In this document: positions 35,129-42,995 of the stretch, piece after piece | How the letters are laid out: the number at the start of each line of letters is the position of its first letter | Position numbering within the stretch: position 1 is the first letter of the stretch | Assembly: GCA_025642065.1 (NCBI GenBank) | Contig: JAODUP010000319.1 | Location: 124,001 to 188,000, forward strand | Source of the DNA: Paralvinella palmiformis | Taxonomy: Eukaryota; Annelida; Polychaeta; Terebellida; Alvinellidae | Length of the DNA stretch: 64,000 bases | Direction: 5' to 3' | The notes under the pieces: generated by a model | The model's input: only the letters and a program-made list of their open reading frames with translations | What the model was told of the DNA's origin: nothing | Database searches by the model: none | Program-made: the position numbers and the translations under genes

Positions 35129-36447
35129 TATCATCTTTGTGTATCGCAAATCGGGGAGAGATAGCAGTTCGTATTATTCGAACATGTAAAGAAATGGGTA
35201 TTCGTACGGTGCTCGCTCATTCAGAAGCGGATCGGCATTCACTTGCTGCCACTATGGCAGATGAAAAGATTTGTATTGGGCCTTCTGATGTGCAAAAGAG
35301 TTATTTAAATCAATCGGCTCTTATATCTGCGGCTTTGCTTGCTGATTGCGATGCTATTCATCCAGGAGTTGGCTTTCTTAGCGAGAATGCCGATTTTTGT
35401 CAAAGGGTGCTTGATGCGGGAATCATGTTTGTCGGCCCTAAACCTCACGTGCTAAAAGTTTTAGGGAACAAATTTCTTTCTCGTCAGATAGCACAACGAT
35501 ATGGGATTCCATTGCTATCTGGCTCGGGCAAAGCGGTAAACAATGTGGCAGAATGTATGCAAGAAGCAAAGAAAATAGGAATGCCTATTATTTTAAAGGC
35601 AAGTGCAGGTGGTGGAGGTAAGGGTATGCGTGTTGTATATAATGTTGATCACATTTCAGAATTATTTCCTATCGTTCAGAAAGAAACCATGCAGGCATTT
35701 AAAGATAAGGATATTTACATTGAGAAATACCTGGAGTCTCCGCGGCATGTAGAAGTACAACTACTTGCAGATAATACAGGGAAAGTTATTGATCTTGGAG
35801 AACGCGACTGTACGGTACAACAATGTCACCAAAAACTGTTGGAGGAAAGCCCTGCGCCACATTTTTACAAAGATCACCGACAATCTATGTGTGATGATGC
35901 AAAAAAATTATTTACATCCTTAGGATATGAGGGATTAGGTACGGTGGAATTTCTCTATGATGGTAAACAATACTATTTTATGGAAGTAAATGCACGTGTT
36001 CAGGTGGAGCATCCTATAACGGAAATGTGTTATAATTTGGATTTGATTAAGTTGCAATTGCAAATTCATGGAGGAGAAGAAATTCCATTTACCCAAGATG
36101 AGGTGGAATGCCGTGGCTATGCGTTGGAATGTCGTATAAATGCACAGGAACCAGGTACTGTGCATACATATGTTCCCCCAGGGGGGCATGGTGTTCGGGT
36201 TGACAGTTTTCTTGTGCCGGGAGTCTCTATAACACCTTTTTATGATGCGTTAGTGGCAAAAGTTATTGTCTATGCAGAAAACAGGATGCAGGGAATTGAG
36301 AAAATGCTCAGAGCGCTTAATGAATATGTTATTGAAGGAATAAAAACTAATATTAGTTTACAAAAAGAGATAATAGGAAGTACAGTTTTCAAAAGTGGAC
36401 GTTTTTCCACACATATGGTCGACGAACTTCAAGAATCGCAAGTATGA
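35125..36447 (+). CDS. accC: Biotin carboxylase subunit of acetyl-CoA carboxylase
   Basis: ATP-dependent carboxylation of biotin on AccB. The 440-residue ATP-grasp protein begins with LCIANRGEIAVRIIRTCKEMG and has the glycine-rich ATP loop KASAGGGGKGMRVV. RHVEVQLLAD, the catalytic region MEVNARVQVEHPITEM, and the C-terminal biotin-carboxylase domain GYALECRINAQEP all match. Its length is normal. It overlaps accB and accDA by 4 bases at each end, so all three are translationally coupled. Confidence 0.97.
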   Translation: MISSLCIANRGEIAVRIIRTCKEMGIRTVLAHSEADRHSLAATMADEKICIGPSDVQKSYLNQSALISAALLADCDAIHPGVGFLSENADFCQRVLDAGIMFVGPKPHVLKVLGNKFLSRQIAQRYGIPLLSGSGKAVNNVAECMQEAKKIGMPIILKASAGGGGKGMRVVYNVDHISELFPIVQKETMQAFKDKDIYIEKYLESPRHVEVQLLADNTGKVIDLGERDCTVQQCHQKLLEESPAPHFYKDHRQSMCDDAKKLFTSLGYEGLGTVEFLYDGKQYYFMEVNARVQVEHPITEMCYNLDLIKLQLQIHGGEEIPFTQDEVECRGYALECRINAQEPGTVHTYVPPGGHGVRVDSFLVPGVSITPFYDALVAKVIVYAENRMQGIEKMLRALNEYVIEGIKTNISLQKEIIGSTVFKSGRFSTHMVDELQESQV

Positions 36448-38228
36448 GTTTTTTTACTGATTTTATTAAGAAACTAGGAAGATCTCGTAAAAACATGCGT
36501 TCAGCATGGATGGAAAGCGATGACAGACAGCTTTTTAAAGCTAAGCATTCGTGTCCTTCTTGCAAAGAGCATATGGACATCAAAGAGTTGATTGCATTGT
36601 TATATGTTTGTCCAAAATGTCAATATCATTTTCGTTTGACTGCTAATGAAAGACTTAAAATGTTGTTTGATTCAGATCAAACAATGGAAAATCTTTTTAC
36701 TGATATAAGCTCACAGAATCCTATACAGTTTCCTGGATATGAAGAAAAACTACGAAGAGAAACTGAAAAGAGTGGACTCTCAGAAGCCGTTTCCATTGCA
36801 GTTGGATTAATAGAAGGAAAAAGAATAGTTATTGCTGCAATGTCATTCCAATTCATGGGAGGGAGTATGGGATCAGTAGTAGGTGAGAAAATTACTCGTG
36901 CGGTTTTATATGCAGTAGAGGAAAAGATTCCTTGTCTTATTTGTACGGCAAGCGGTGGGGCGCGTATGCAAGAAGGTATTTTTTCGCTCTTGCAGATGGC
37001 GAAAACCTCTCATGCTATTACCCTGTTAAGGAATCATTTACTTCCGTTGTTTATACTTGTTTGTGATCCCACCACAGGAGGAGTGGCAGCTTCATTTGCT
37101 ATGTTAGGGGATGTTATTCTCGCAGAACCCGGTGCTTTGATAGGATTTGCGGGGCCTCGTGTTATTGAAGGTACGATTAAACAAAAATTACCTCCAGATT
37201 TTCAAAGAGCAGAGTTTCTTCTTAATCATGGGTTTCTTGATATGATAGTGGCTAGAAGTAAATTAAGGAGTGTTCTAAGTAGTTTGATTGATGCATACTT
37301 GTTTCGACTAAAGAAACCTACTATTCCTATTGAATATAAAGAAGAAAAAAAGCATAAGCAAATTACTAGTGTAAAAAAGGATCGTTCTGCTTGGGAAATT
37401 GTTCAATTGGCACGTCAGGCGGAACGTCCTTCTACGCTTGAGTATATCATGTTGATGAGTGACTCTTTTATAGAGTTACATGGGGATCGCTTGTATGGAG
37501 ATGATGCAGCGATGGTGTGCGGGGTGTGTAAAATAGCGAATGTGTGGTTTACTTTTATCGGACAACAAAAAGGGAAGAACATGAAAGAAAGTATTCAGCG
37601 AAACTATGGTATGGCACATCCCGAAGGGTATCGGAAGGCCATGCGTGTGGCACGGCAGGCAGAGCGGTTTGGCCGACCAATATTGACTCTCATTGATACG
37701 CCTGGAGCGTATCCAGGGATAGCTTCGGAAGAAAGGGGCATATCGGAATCTATTGCTCAAAGTATTCTTACATTTTCTACACTCAGGACACCAATTATAT
37801 CCGTGATTATTGGAGAAGGGGGATCAGGGGGGGCTCTTGGAATCGGAGTCTCAGATTACTTGTATATGCTAGAGAATGCGGTTTATTCGGTCATCACTGC
37901 GGAGGGCTTTGCTTCTATTCTCTTGCGAGATAGTAATAAAGTTGCTGATGCAGCAAAATTAATGAAAATGACATCACAAGATTTGTTGCAATTTGGATTG
38001 ATAGATGGTATTATTGCAGAACCTAATGAAGGTGCGCATGCAGACAAGCGTACTGTAGCTCAACGCTTGAGATCTGTTATATTAGAGACGTATAGTACTC
38101 TTTCTAGGAAAAAAATAGATAAACTTTTACATGAGAGATCCGAAAAAATACTTTCTTACGGAGTCTTTAAGGAAGGAGAAAAACAGGAAGGTAGATTGCG
38201 TAAGTTTTTGCGTTTTACGCGGTTTTAA
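36444..38228 (+). CDS. accDA: Fused acetyl-CoA carboxylase carboxyltransferase, beta (AccD) plus alpha (AccA)
   Basis: Transfers CO2 from biotin to acetyl-CoA to make malonyl-CoA. The 594-residue chain is AccD at the N-terminus and AccA at the C-terminus. The AccD part has a zinc ribbon (Cys37, Cys40, Cys56, Cys59) and the crotonase-like core (CTASGGARMQEG, CDPTTGGVAASFA). The junction lies near residue 290-305. The AccA part has QLARQAERPSTLEY, MVCGVC, MAHPEGYRKAMRV, LIDTPGAYPG and GEGGSGGALGIGVSDYLYM. In E. coli these are two separate genes; the fusion keeps alpha and beta at a 1:1 ratio. The start overlaps accC by 4 bases. Confidence 0.95.
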   Translation: MSFFTDFIKKLGRSRKNMRSAWMESDDRQLFKAKHSCPSCKEHMDIKELIALLYVCPKCQYHFRLTANERLKMLFDSDQTMENLFTDISSQNPIQFPGYEEKLRRETEKSGLSEAVSIAVGLIEGKRIVIAAMSFQFMGGSMGSVVGEKITRAVLYAVEEKIPCLICTASGGARMQEGIFSLLQMAKTSHAITLLRNHLLPLFILVCDPTTGGVAASFAMLGDVILAEPGALIGFAGPRVIEGTIKQKLPPDFQRAEFLLNHGFLDMIVARSKLRSVLSSLIDAYLFRLKKPTIPIEYKEEKKHKQITSVKKDRSAWEIVQLARQAERPSTLEYIMLMSDSFIELHGDRLYGDDAAMVCGVCKIANVWFTFIGQQKGKNMKESIQRNYGMAHPEGYRKAMRVARQAERFGRPILTLIDTPGAYPGIASEERGISESIAQSILTFSTLRTPIISVIIGEGGSGGALGIGVSDYLYMLENAVYSVITAEGFASILLRDSNKVADAAKLMKMTSQDLLQFGLIDGIIAEPNEGAHADKRTVAQRLRSVILETYSTLSRKKIDKLLHERSEKILSYGVFKEGEKQEGRLRKFLRFTRF

Positions 38229-38242
38229 AACTGAGTTGTGCT

Positions 38243-38857
38243 TTATTTAAGAAAGAATTCTTCAAGAACAATAATATTATACATTGCGTGAGCCATGGTA
38301 ACTGTAACAACATTGCGTTGTTTACAGAATGCATATGTAAGGATGATTGCCTGTATTGCGCTATGTGTTATGCCAATCATACCTTGATAGTAGTGAGCTC
38401 CTGCAAATATAAGAATACTTATAGCTTTTGCTATATGCATGTGAGGAACCAGTATTTCCAACAGTGAAAATGTGTATACTCGGAACAGTAATTCTTCAAA
38501 AAAGGCAGCACTGAATACTGAGAATACTGCTATAAAGCTTGCATGAAAGACAGGGAGAGAAAATGGAGGAAAAAATGTGACAAATAATGCACGAACTATT
38601 AACATACTAGCAAGCACAATAATGCTTGCTTTAACAGAACGCATAGAGAATGCGTACAAGTGTGGTAGATGTATTCTTCGTGCAGATAAAAATATAAGGA
38701 TGATACTTCCAATAGTTGATTCTACTAATACCTGTAGTGAATCAGGAGAAATAGTGGTGTTTAGATTGTTTGGGGTACGAAGTAGTGGAAGTATTATATA
38801 GAGTAAGAGGATAATACAAAGTTCTAAGTAAATTGATAAAATATTTTTTTTCTTCAT
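38243..38857 (-). CDS. CPBP-family intramembrane metalloprotease
   Basis: A 204-residue membrane protein with about six hydrophobic segments. It carries the CPBP/Abi motifs: E-E-L-L-F-R (121-126), a His at 155 in A-H-Y-Y-Q-G, and a C-terminal H-A-M-Y-N (190-194), which together form the metal and active site of Rce1-like proteases. Substrates of bacterial members are mostly unknown. It stands alone, convergent with accDA (14 bases between stops) and divergent from comEC. Confidence 0.85.
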   Translation of the reverse strand: MKKKNILSIYLELCIILLLYIILPLLRTPNNLNTTISPDSLQVLVESTIGSIILIFLSARRIHLPHLYAFSMRSVKASIIVLASMLIVRALFVTFFPPFSLPVFHASFIAVFSVFSAAFFEELLFRVYTFSLLEILVPHMHIAKAISILIFAGAHYYQGMIGITHSAIQAIILTYAFCKQRNVVTVTMAHAMYNIIVLEEFFLK

Positions 38858-38935
38858 CTTAATTTAAGGGCATTCTAATCGAAATTCTTTAGTTTTGCAG
38901 CAGTCAGGACAGAAAAGAATACTGTAATAGGGTAC

Positions 38936-39493
38936 ATGAAATGGCATTATTTTTATACACATAATATATTATTATCAGTAATTATATGTCTTTCCTTTGT
39001 TTATGTTTCTGGCTCATTTGTTTCAAAGTTTTTAATAGCAATTTTCATCGTAGCGTTATTAGGTTTGTTTATGCCTGGTCACACCAGACAACAGAAAAGA
39101 CTATACATTATGATTTATATTGGCATGATCATAGGTCTGCAGGCATGTTATCGTATACAAACAACAGGTTGGTGGACAGGATTCGGTGAACTAAATATTT
39201 TATCGGATGCCGTACATACTATGCATGTAGTGTTTAGTAATGATACGAAAAGTAGGGCTGGATACTCAATGGTAAGAAGTCGTTTAGTATATGCGCGAAA
39301 CAGAGATGGGAGTACAGTATCTTCTGGAGGTGAGGTGTTTCTCCGAATCCCAGAGGAAATTATTTTAGGGAAAGGAACTTTGGTGACAATATCGCCTATT
39401 AAACAGGCTACAGGGAATATGCTATATGCAAAAATTCTTTATGTGCAAGGGTTTCAAAAAAAAGATTTGGGAAATACGCTGGTATATTCATAA
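38936..39493 (+). CDS. comEC: ComEC/Rec2 DNA-uptake channel, N-terminal part (frame broken)
   Basis: 185 codons with three N-terminal membrane helices and a soluble stretch like the OB-fold region found before the ComEC competence domain. The reading runs normally to an A8 tract at 39456-39463 and then goes off into 10 unrelated codons and a stop. The next frame (+1) continues directly with the ComEC competence domain, so the two are halves of one gene: one fewer A would join them. Whether this is a true mutation, a switchable tract, programmed slippage or a sequencing error cannot be told from the sequence alone. Confidence 0.72.
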   Translation: MKWHYFYTHNILLSVIICLSFVYVSGSFVSKFLIAIFIVALLGLFMPGHTRQQKRLYIMIYIGMIIGLQACYRIQTTGWWTGFGELNILSDAVHTMHVVFSNDTKSRAGYSMVRSRLVYARNRDGSTVSSGGEVFLRIPEEIILGKGTLVTISPIKQATGNMLYAKILYVQGFQKKDLGNTLVYS

Positions 39494-40388
39494 GGCTCTC
39501 TCAAAAAGAATTTCTTTACTTCCTCGAAATATAGCAGCTCTTTTACGGGCTTTATTCATGGGAATTGATGATGATATAGATCCATTGCTCAAAGATCAAT
39601 TTATACGTTCGGGTATTATGCATATTTTGGCACTCTCTGGTATGCATTTAGCATTTATTTCAGGATTTTTTATGGGAGTGCTCACCTATTTTTTGAATGT
39701 CCGAATTGCGCGATTTGTTACCCTTTTTGTGCTTACATTTTATCTAATTTTGGTTGGAATAAGACCTTCTCTCTTTCGATCATATCTTATGGTGTTAACG
39801 TATATGGTATTACAAAATATAGGATATAAGATAAGTTTAATGGATACACTTGCACTTTCTGCACTGCTTATAGCATTGATATTTCCCATGCAACTGGAAT
39901 CAATTTCTTTTCAACTATCGTTTCTTTCATTGTTTGGTATATTATTTTGGACACCTTTTTTGTATCAGGCTTTTCCCAGTATTCCATTATTTTTCCGAAG
40001 TATTCTCTATCCTTCGTTGGGGGCATTGTTAATGAATTTCCCCCTTCTATTAATTTCATTTCATCAAATTGCATTAGGAACACTCTTATGGGGACCACTG
40101 TTTGCTTTCCTTGCCCTTCTTTTTTTATGGATTGGAGCATTATCCTTGCTCATTCCTTTTCTTTCTGTTGTAATGCAAATTCTTTATATAAGTATAGATT
40201 GGGGTACGTACATTGCTGCACATAGTCCTGTGATTTACTGGAAAACCCCCTATATTATTGTTTTATTGGTTATCTCTTTGCTATTAAGTATACTGAGACT
40301 ATGGATATCTCCCGCCAAACTGCACATTGGGAAAGAAAACATTGGGGACAACATTTTCTCAGCAATCAATTCTGGATTACTACAGTAA
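39426..40388 (+). CDS. comEC: ComEC/Rec2 DNA-uptake channel, competence domain (C-terminal part)
   Basis: The competence domain is clear: LLRALFMGIDDDIDPLLKDQFIRSGIMHILALSGMH is interrupted here only for length (see 39520-39650), with the hallmark H-I-L-A-L-S-G-M-H-L and several membrane helices after it. The real coding frame enters at the A8 tract (39456-39463); the ATG at 39426 probably is not a natural start. The metallo-beta-lactamase-like C-terminal domain of full-length ComEC is absent: the frame stops at 40388, right after the helices. The last 88 bases overlap rsmA. A joined protein would be about 490 residues. Confidence 0.75.
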   Translation: MQKFFMCKGFKKKIWEIRWYIHKALSKRISLLPRNIAALLRALFMGIDDDIDPLLKDQFIRSGIMHILALSGMHLAFISGFFMGVLTYFLNVRIARFVTLFVLTFYLILVGIRPSLFRSYLMVLTYMVLQNIGYKISLMDTLALSALLIALIFPMQLESISFQLSFLSLFGILFWTPFLYQAFPSIPLFFRSILYPSLGALLMNFPLLLISFHQIALGTLLWGPLFAFLALLFLWIGALSLLIPFLSVVMQILYISIDWGTYIAAHSPVIYWKTPYIIVLLVISLLLSILRLWISPAKLHIGKENIGDNIFSAINSGLLQ

Positions 40389-41137
40389 TAGATTTACTGC
40401 CACCTGATATTAAGTGCGTGTGGGAATTTGGAGCGGGAGATGGAAGAATTACACGGGCACTGTTATCACGGCATATAACAAAAGTTGTGATGTTCGAACT
40501 TGATCCTGTTTTGGTAAGAACATTACACCAACAATTCTATAAAGAAATAAAAGAAAGAAGATGCGATATTATAGCAGGGAACATGCTGAATACATTACAA
40601 GATGTTACCATAACACCGCAAGCAATGATAGGTAATCTACCATTTGCGAGTGCAAGTGTTTTACTACTGCGGCTTATTACCGAATGTAACTACGTTATTC
40701 CTTGTTTCTTTATTGTGCAAAAGGAACTTGCACGACGAATAGTAAGCCTACCTCGTACGAAGTCGTTTTCATCACTTACAGTTTTGGTGCAATTAGTGTT
40801 TAAGGTAAAGATTATTGGCGATATTAAAGCTCACAATTTTACACCTCCTCCACATGTTTCTGCAGCACTCGTGGCATTCTATCCACGATTACCTGCAAGA
40901 TCAAAACATTGGAGATGTCTGCTTGCTGATATCTGTAAAATATGTTTTTCGATGCGCAGAAGGACTATCGAGAATAATCTCAAAAAGCATCTTTGTAGAA
41001 AAGAAGAGCGCAGCCGATATATAAAAGCATTTGTGCAAGCAGGTGTATCATTGCGACAACGAGCTGAAGAACTTACAGTAACACAGTGGGAGTTTGTGAT
41101 TGATTATCTTAGCGTAGAATTTCCAACTGCGTCATAA
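40301..41137 (+). CDS. rsmA: 16S rRNA (adenine1518/1519-N6)-dimethyltransferase
   Basis: Dimethylates two adjacent adenines near the 3' end of 16S rRNA. The 278-residue protein has KHWGQHFL (family K-x-x-G-Q-H-F-L), the AdoMet site E-F-G-A-G-D-G, catalytic motif N-L-P-F-A-S-A-S (family N-L-P-Y), the FIVQKELARRI strand and the C-terminal FSMRRRTIENNLKKHL. It starts 88 bases inside comEC in another frame; no later in-frame start would keep the K-H-W-G-Q-H-F-L segment, so the overlap is real. Its 3' end overlaps dapA (opposite strand) by 29 bases. Confidence 0.93.
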   Translation: MDISRQTAHWERKHWGQHFLSNQFWITTVIDLLPPDIKCVWEFGAGDGRITRALLSRHITKVVMFELDPVLVRTLHQQFYKEIKERRCDIIAGNMLNTLQDVTITPQAMIGNLPFASASVLLLRLITECNYVIPCFFIVQKELARRIVSLPRTKSFSSLTVLVQLVFKVKIIGDIKAHNFTPPPHVSAALVAFYPRLPARSKHWRCLLADICKICFSMRRRTIENNLKKHLCRKEERSRYIKAFVQAGVSLRQRAEELTVTQWEFVIDYLSVEFPTAS

Positions 41138-41987
41138 TACTGCGCAGATCGGTTTTTTTCTTTTCTTCCATAGGGTACAGGGGTAGACGAAATACTTCCT
41201 CACAGAATCCTGCTATGTGCATTGCATATTTTACGGGAATAGGATTGCTTTCGGTAAAGAGTATGCGTATAAATGGGTAAAGGTAAAGAAAACTTTTTCG
41301 GGCAGTTTCTATTTCACCGCAAAGAGCTTTGTCGATTATATGTTTTATTTTGCCAGGGATTATATTACTTGCAACCGATATAATTCCCTTAGCACCTAAT
41401 GCTATGAGCGGTAAGGATATTGCATCGTCGCCGCTTAATATGGAAAAATGCTCGGGAGCATGGAGGATTAGTTGGGTTATTTGGTGAAAGTCTCCACTTG
41501 CTTCTTTAACAGCGATAATACGGGGGTGTTTAGCTAATCGTAGGATTGTATCAATGGATATATTTTTTCCAGTACGCCCTGGAATGTTGTATATAATAAG
41601 TGGGAAATCTGTCTTATCTGCAATATTCATATAATGGCGATAAAACCCTTCCTGTGACGGTTTATTATAATATGGGGCTACTTGCAGACTTGCAAAAGCT
41701 CCAATCGCTTTTGCTTGTTTAGTCATTTCGATAGCTTCAGAAGTAGCATTTGATCCTGTTCCTGCAATCACGGGAATTTTTCCTCCCACAATCCGCACTA
41801 CATGTTCAATGATTTGTAAATTTTCCTTGTGTGAAACTGTGGGGCTTTCTCCTGTGGTTCCTACTGGAACAAGGCCGTCGATGCCCTGATCAAGTTGATG
41901 CTCTACAATGCGAGCGAGAGATTCAGCATCAAAAGAAGCATCTTTTTTAAATGGGGTAATAAGTGCAGTAAATGTTCCTTGTAACAT
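41109..41987 (-). CDS. dapA: 4-hydroxy-tetrahydrodipicolinate synthase
   Basis: First committed step of the diaminopimelate/lysine pathway, condensing pyruvate with aspartate semialdehyde. The 292-residue aldolase-type barrel has PVGTTGESPT (41-50), catalytic Tyr133 in YNIPGRTG, and the Schiff-base Lys161 in VKEASGD, all at the standard numbers. It follows dapB by 10 bases on the minus strand, so a dapB-dapA operon supplies both lysine and peptidoglycan precursors. Confidence 0.97.
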   Translation of the reverse strand: MLQGTFTALITPFKKDASFDAESLARIVEHQLDQGIDGLVPVGTTGESPTVSHKENLQIIEHVVRIVGGKIPVIAGTGSNATSEAIEMTKQAKAIGAFASLQVAPYYNKPSQEGFYRHYMNIADKTDFPLIIYNIPGRTGKNISIDTILRLAKHPRIIAVKEASGDFHQITQLILHAPEHFSILSGDDAISLPLIALGAKGIISVASNIIPGKIKHIIDKALCGEIETARKSFLYLYPFIRILFTESNPIPVKYAMHIAGFCEEVFRLPLYPMEEKKKTDLRSIMTQLEILR

Positions 41988-41997
41988 AATTTAATCC

Positions 41998-42741
41998 TTA
42001 TAATATAGTATTCTCAATATATTCCTCTATTCGATATATTCCAGGTTTTTTGTTAAGAAGCCATTCTGCAGCCTTTATTGAGCCTAACGCAAAACCAGTT
42101 CGATTTCTTGCTCTATGGATAATCTCAAGAGTATCTGCGTTGCTGTCAGCACTTACTTGATGTGTTCCAGGAATAGACCCATTTCTGATACCAATTACGT
42201 GTAATTCATCTTCTGCTATTTGACGTTGCAGTGGTTCCTTTACTATTTTCTTTTTTCTTTTCAATGTGTTTAAAATTGTGTCTGCAAGTGTGAGTGCAGT
42301 GCCAGAAGGAGAGTCTTTTTTCTTATTGTGATGTAATTCATATACAGCAATGTCATATTCAAGATTGCGGTTCAACATATTTGCGAGGGTCTGTGTAAGA
42401 ATGCGCATCATATGGGCCCCAATTGAAAAATTACTTCCATAAAGAATGGGAGCTGAGAGGGGTTTTTTAACATTTTTCAAGATTTCTTTATTCCACCCAG
42501 TAGTTCCTATAACGGCAGGAATTGCAGCTTTTTGATATTGTACAATATTATTGGGCACTGCTTCAGCATGAGAAAACTCAATAACAAGATCAGCTTTTTC
42601 CAATAAATGAGGATGGAGTGTAGAAGTATCAGCTTGTGTATCAGTAGGATCTATTCGAGCAATGATATCATGCGAACGGATTTGTGCAATTTGTGCAACT
42701 TCCCTGCCCATCTTACCGTATCCGCATAAAATAATGTTCAT
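41998..42741 (-). CDS. dapB: 4-hydroxy-tetrahydrodipicolinate reductase
   Basis: Reduces the DapA product with NAD(P)H. The 247-residue protein has the Rossmann motif CGYGKMGREV (6-15), EFSHAEAV, GTTGW, and the catalytic ELHHNKKKDSPSGTA. It is first in the dapB-dapA unit. A promoter lies 10 bases before the ATG with no ribosome-binding site, so the transcript is probably leaderless. Its upstream region is shared with the UPF0164 gene at 42996. Confidence 0.96.
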   Translation of the reverse strand: MNIILCGYGKMGREVAQIAQIRSHDIIARIDPTDTQADTSTLHPHLLEKADLVIEFSHAEAVPNNIVQYQKAAIPAVIGTTGWNKEILKNVKKPLSAPILYGSNFSIGAHMMRILTQTLANMLNRNLEYDIAVYELHHNKKKDSPSGTALTLADTILNTLKRKKKIVKEPLQRQIAEDELHVIGIRNGSIPGTHQVSADSNADTLEIIHRARNRTGFALGSIKAAEWLLNKKPGIYRIEEYIENTIL

Positions 42742-42751
42742 TATGTTTTAA

Positions 42752-42780
42752 CTACTACACTATTTTTTATTGTGCGTCAA
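42752..42780 (-). promoter_or_regulatory. Promoter of dapB-dapA, predicted leaderless
   Basis: On the minus strand TTGACG (42775-42780), 17-base spacer, TAGTAG (42752-42757). The predicted transcript start is about 4 bases before the dapB ATG at 42741. The -35 element is good and the -10 weak. Confidence 0.42.
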
Positions 42781-42840
42781 TCCTGTACTAAATAAATAGC
42801 AAGTATTTTCTACGAAGGGGCCTTCTGAGAGATGATTGAT

Positions 42841-42858
42841 TCTTATTATTTAATAAGA
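42841..42858. promoter_or_regulatory. 18-bp palindrome between dapB and the UPF0164 gene
   Basis: TCTTATTA-TT-TAATAAGA has perfect 8-base arms. It lies in the divergent control region between dapB and the outer-membrane protein gene. AT-rich sequence makes chance palindromes likelier, so operator status is only possible. Confidence 0.28.
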
Positions 42859-42995
42859 TATATTGAATATAGTAGAGATAAATATACTGAGATTTAATAA
42901 TTTCCTTAATTATTCTCAAAATCATCCTATAATTAAGTAGTATTTTTATAGTATTGTACATAATATATATTATATGCTAGATAAAAGAGGTAAGT

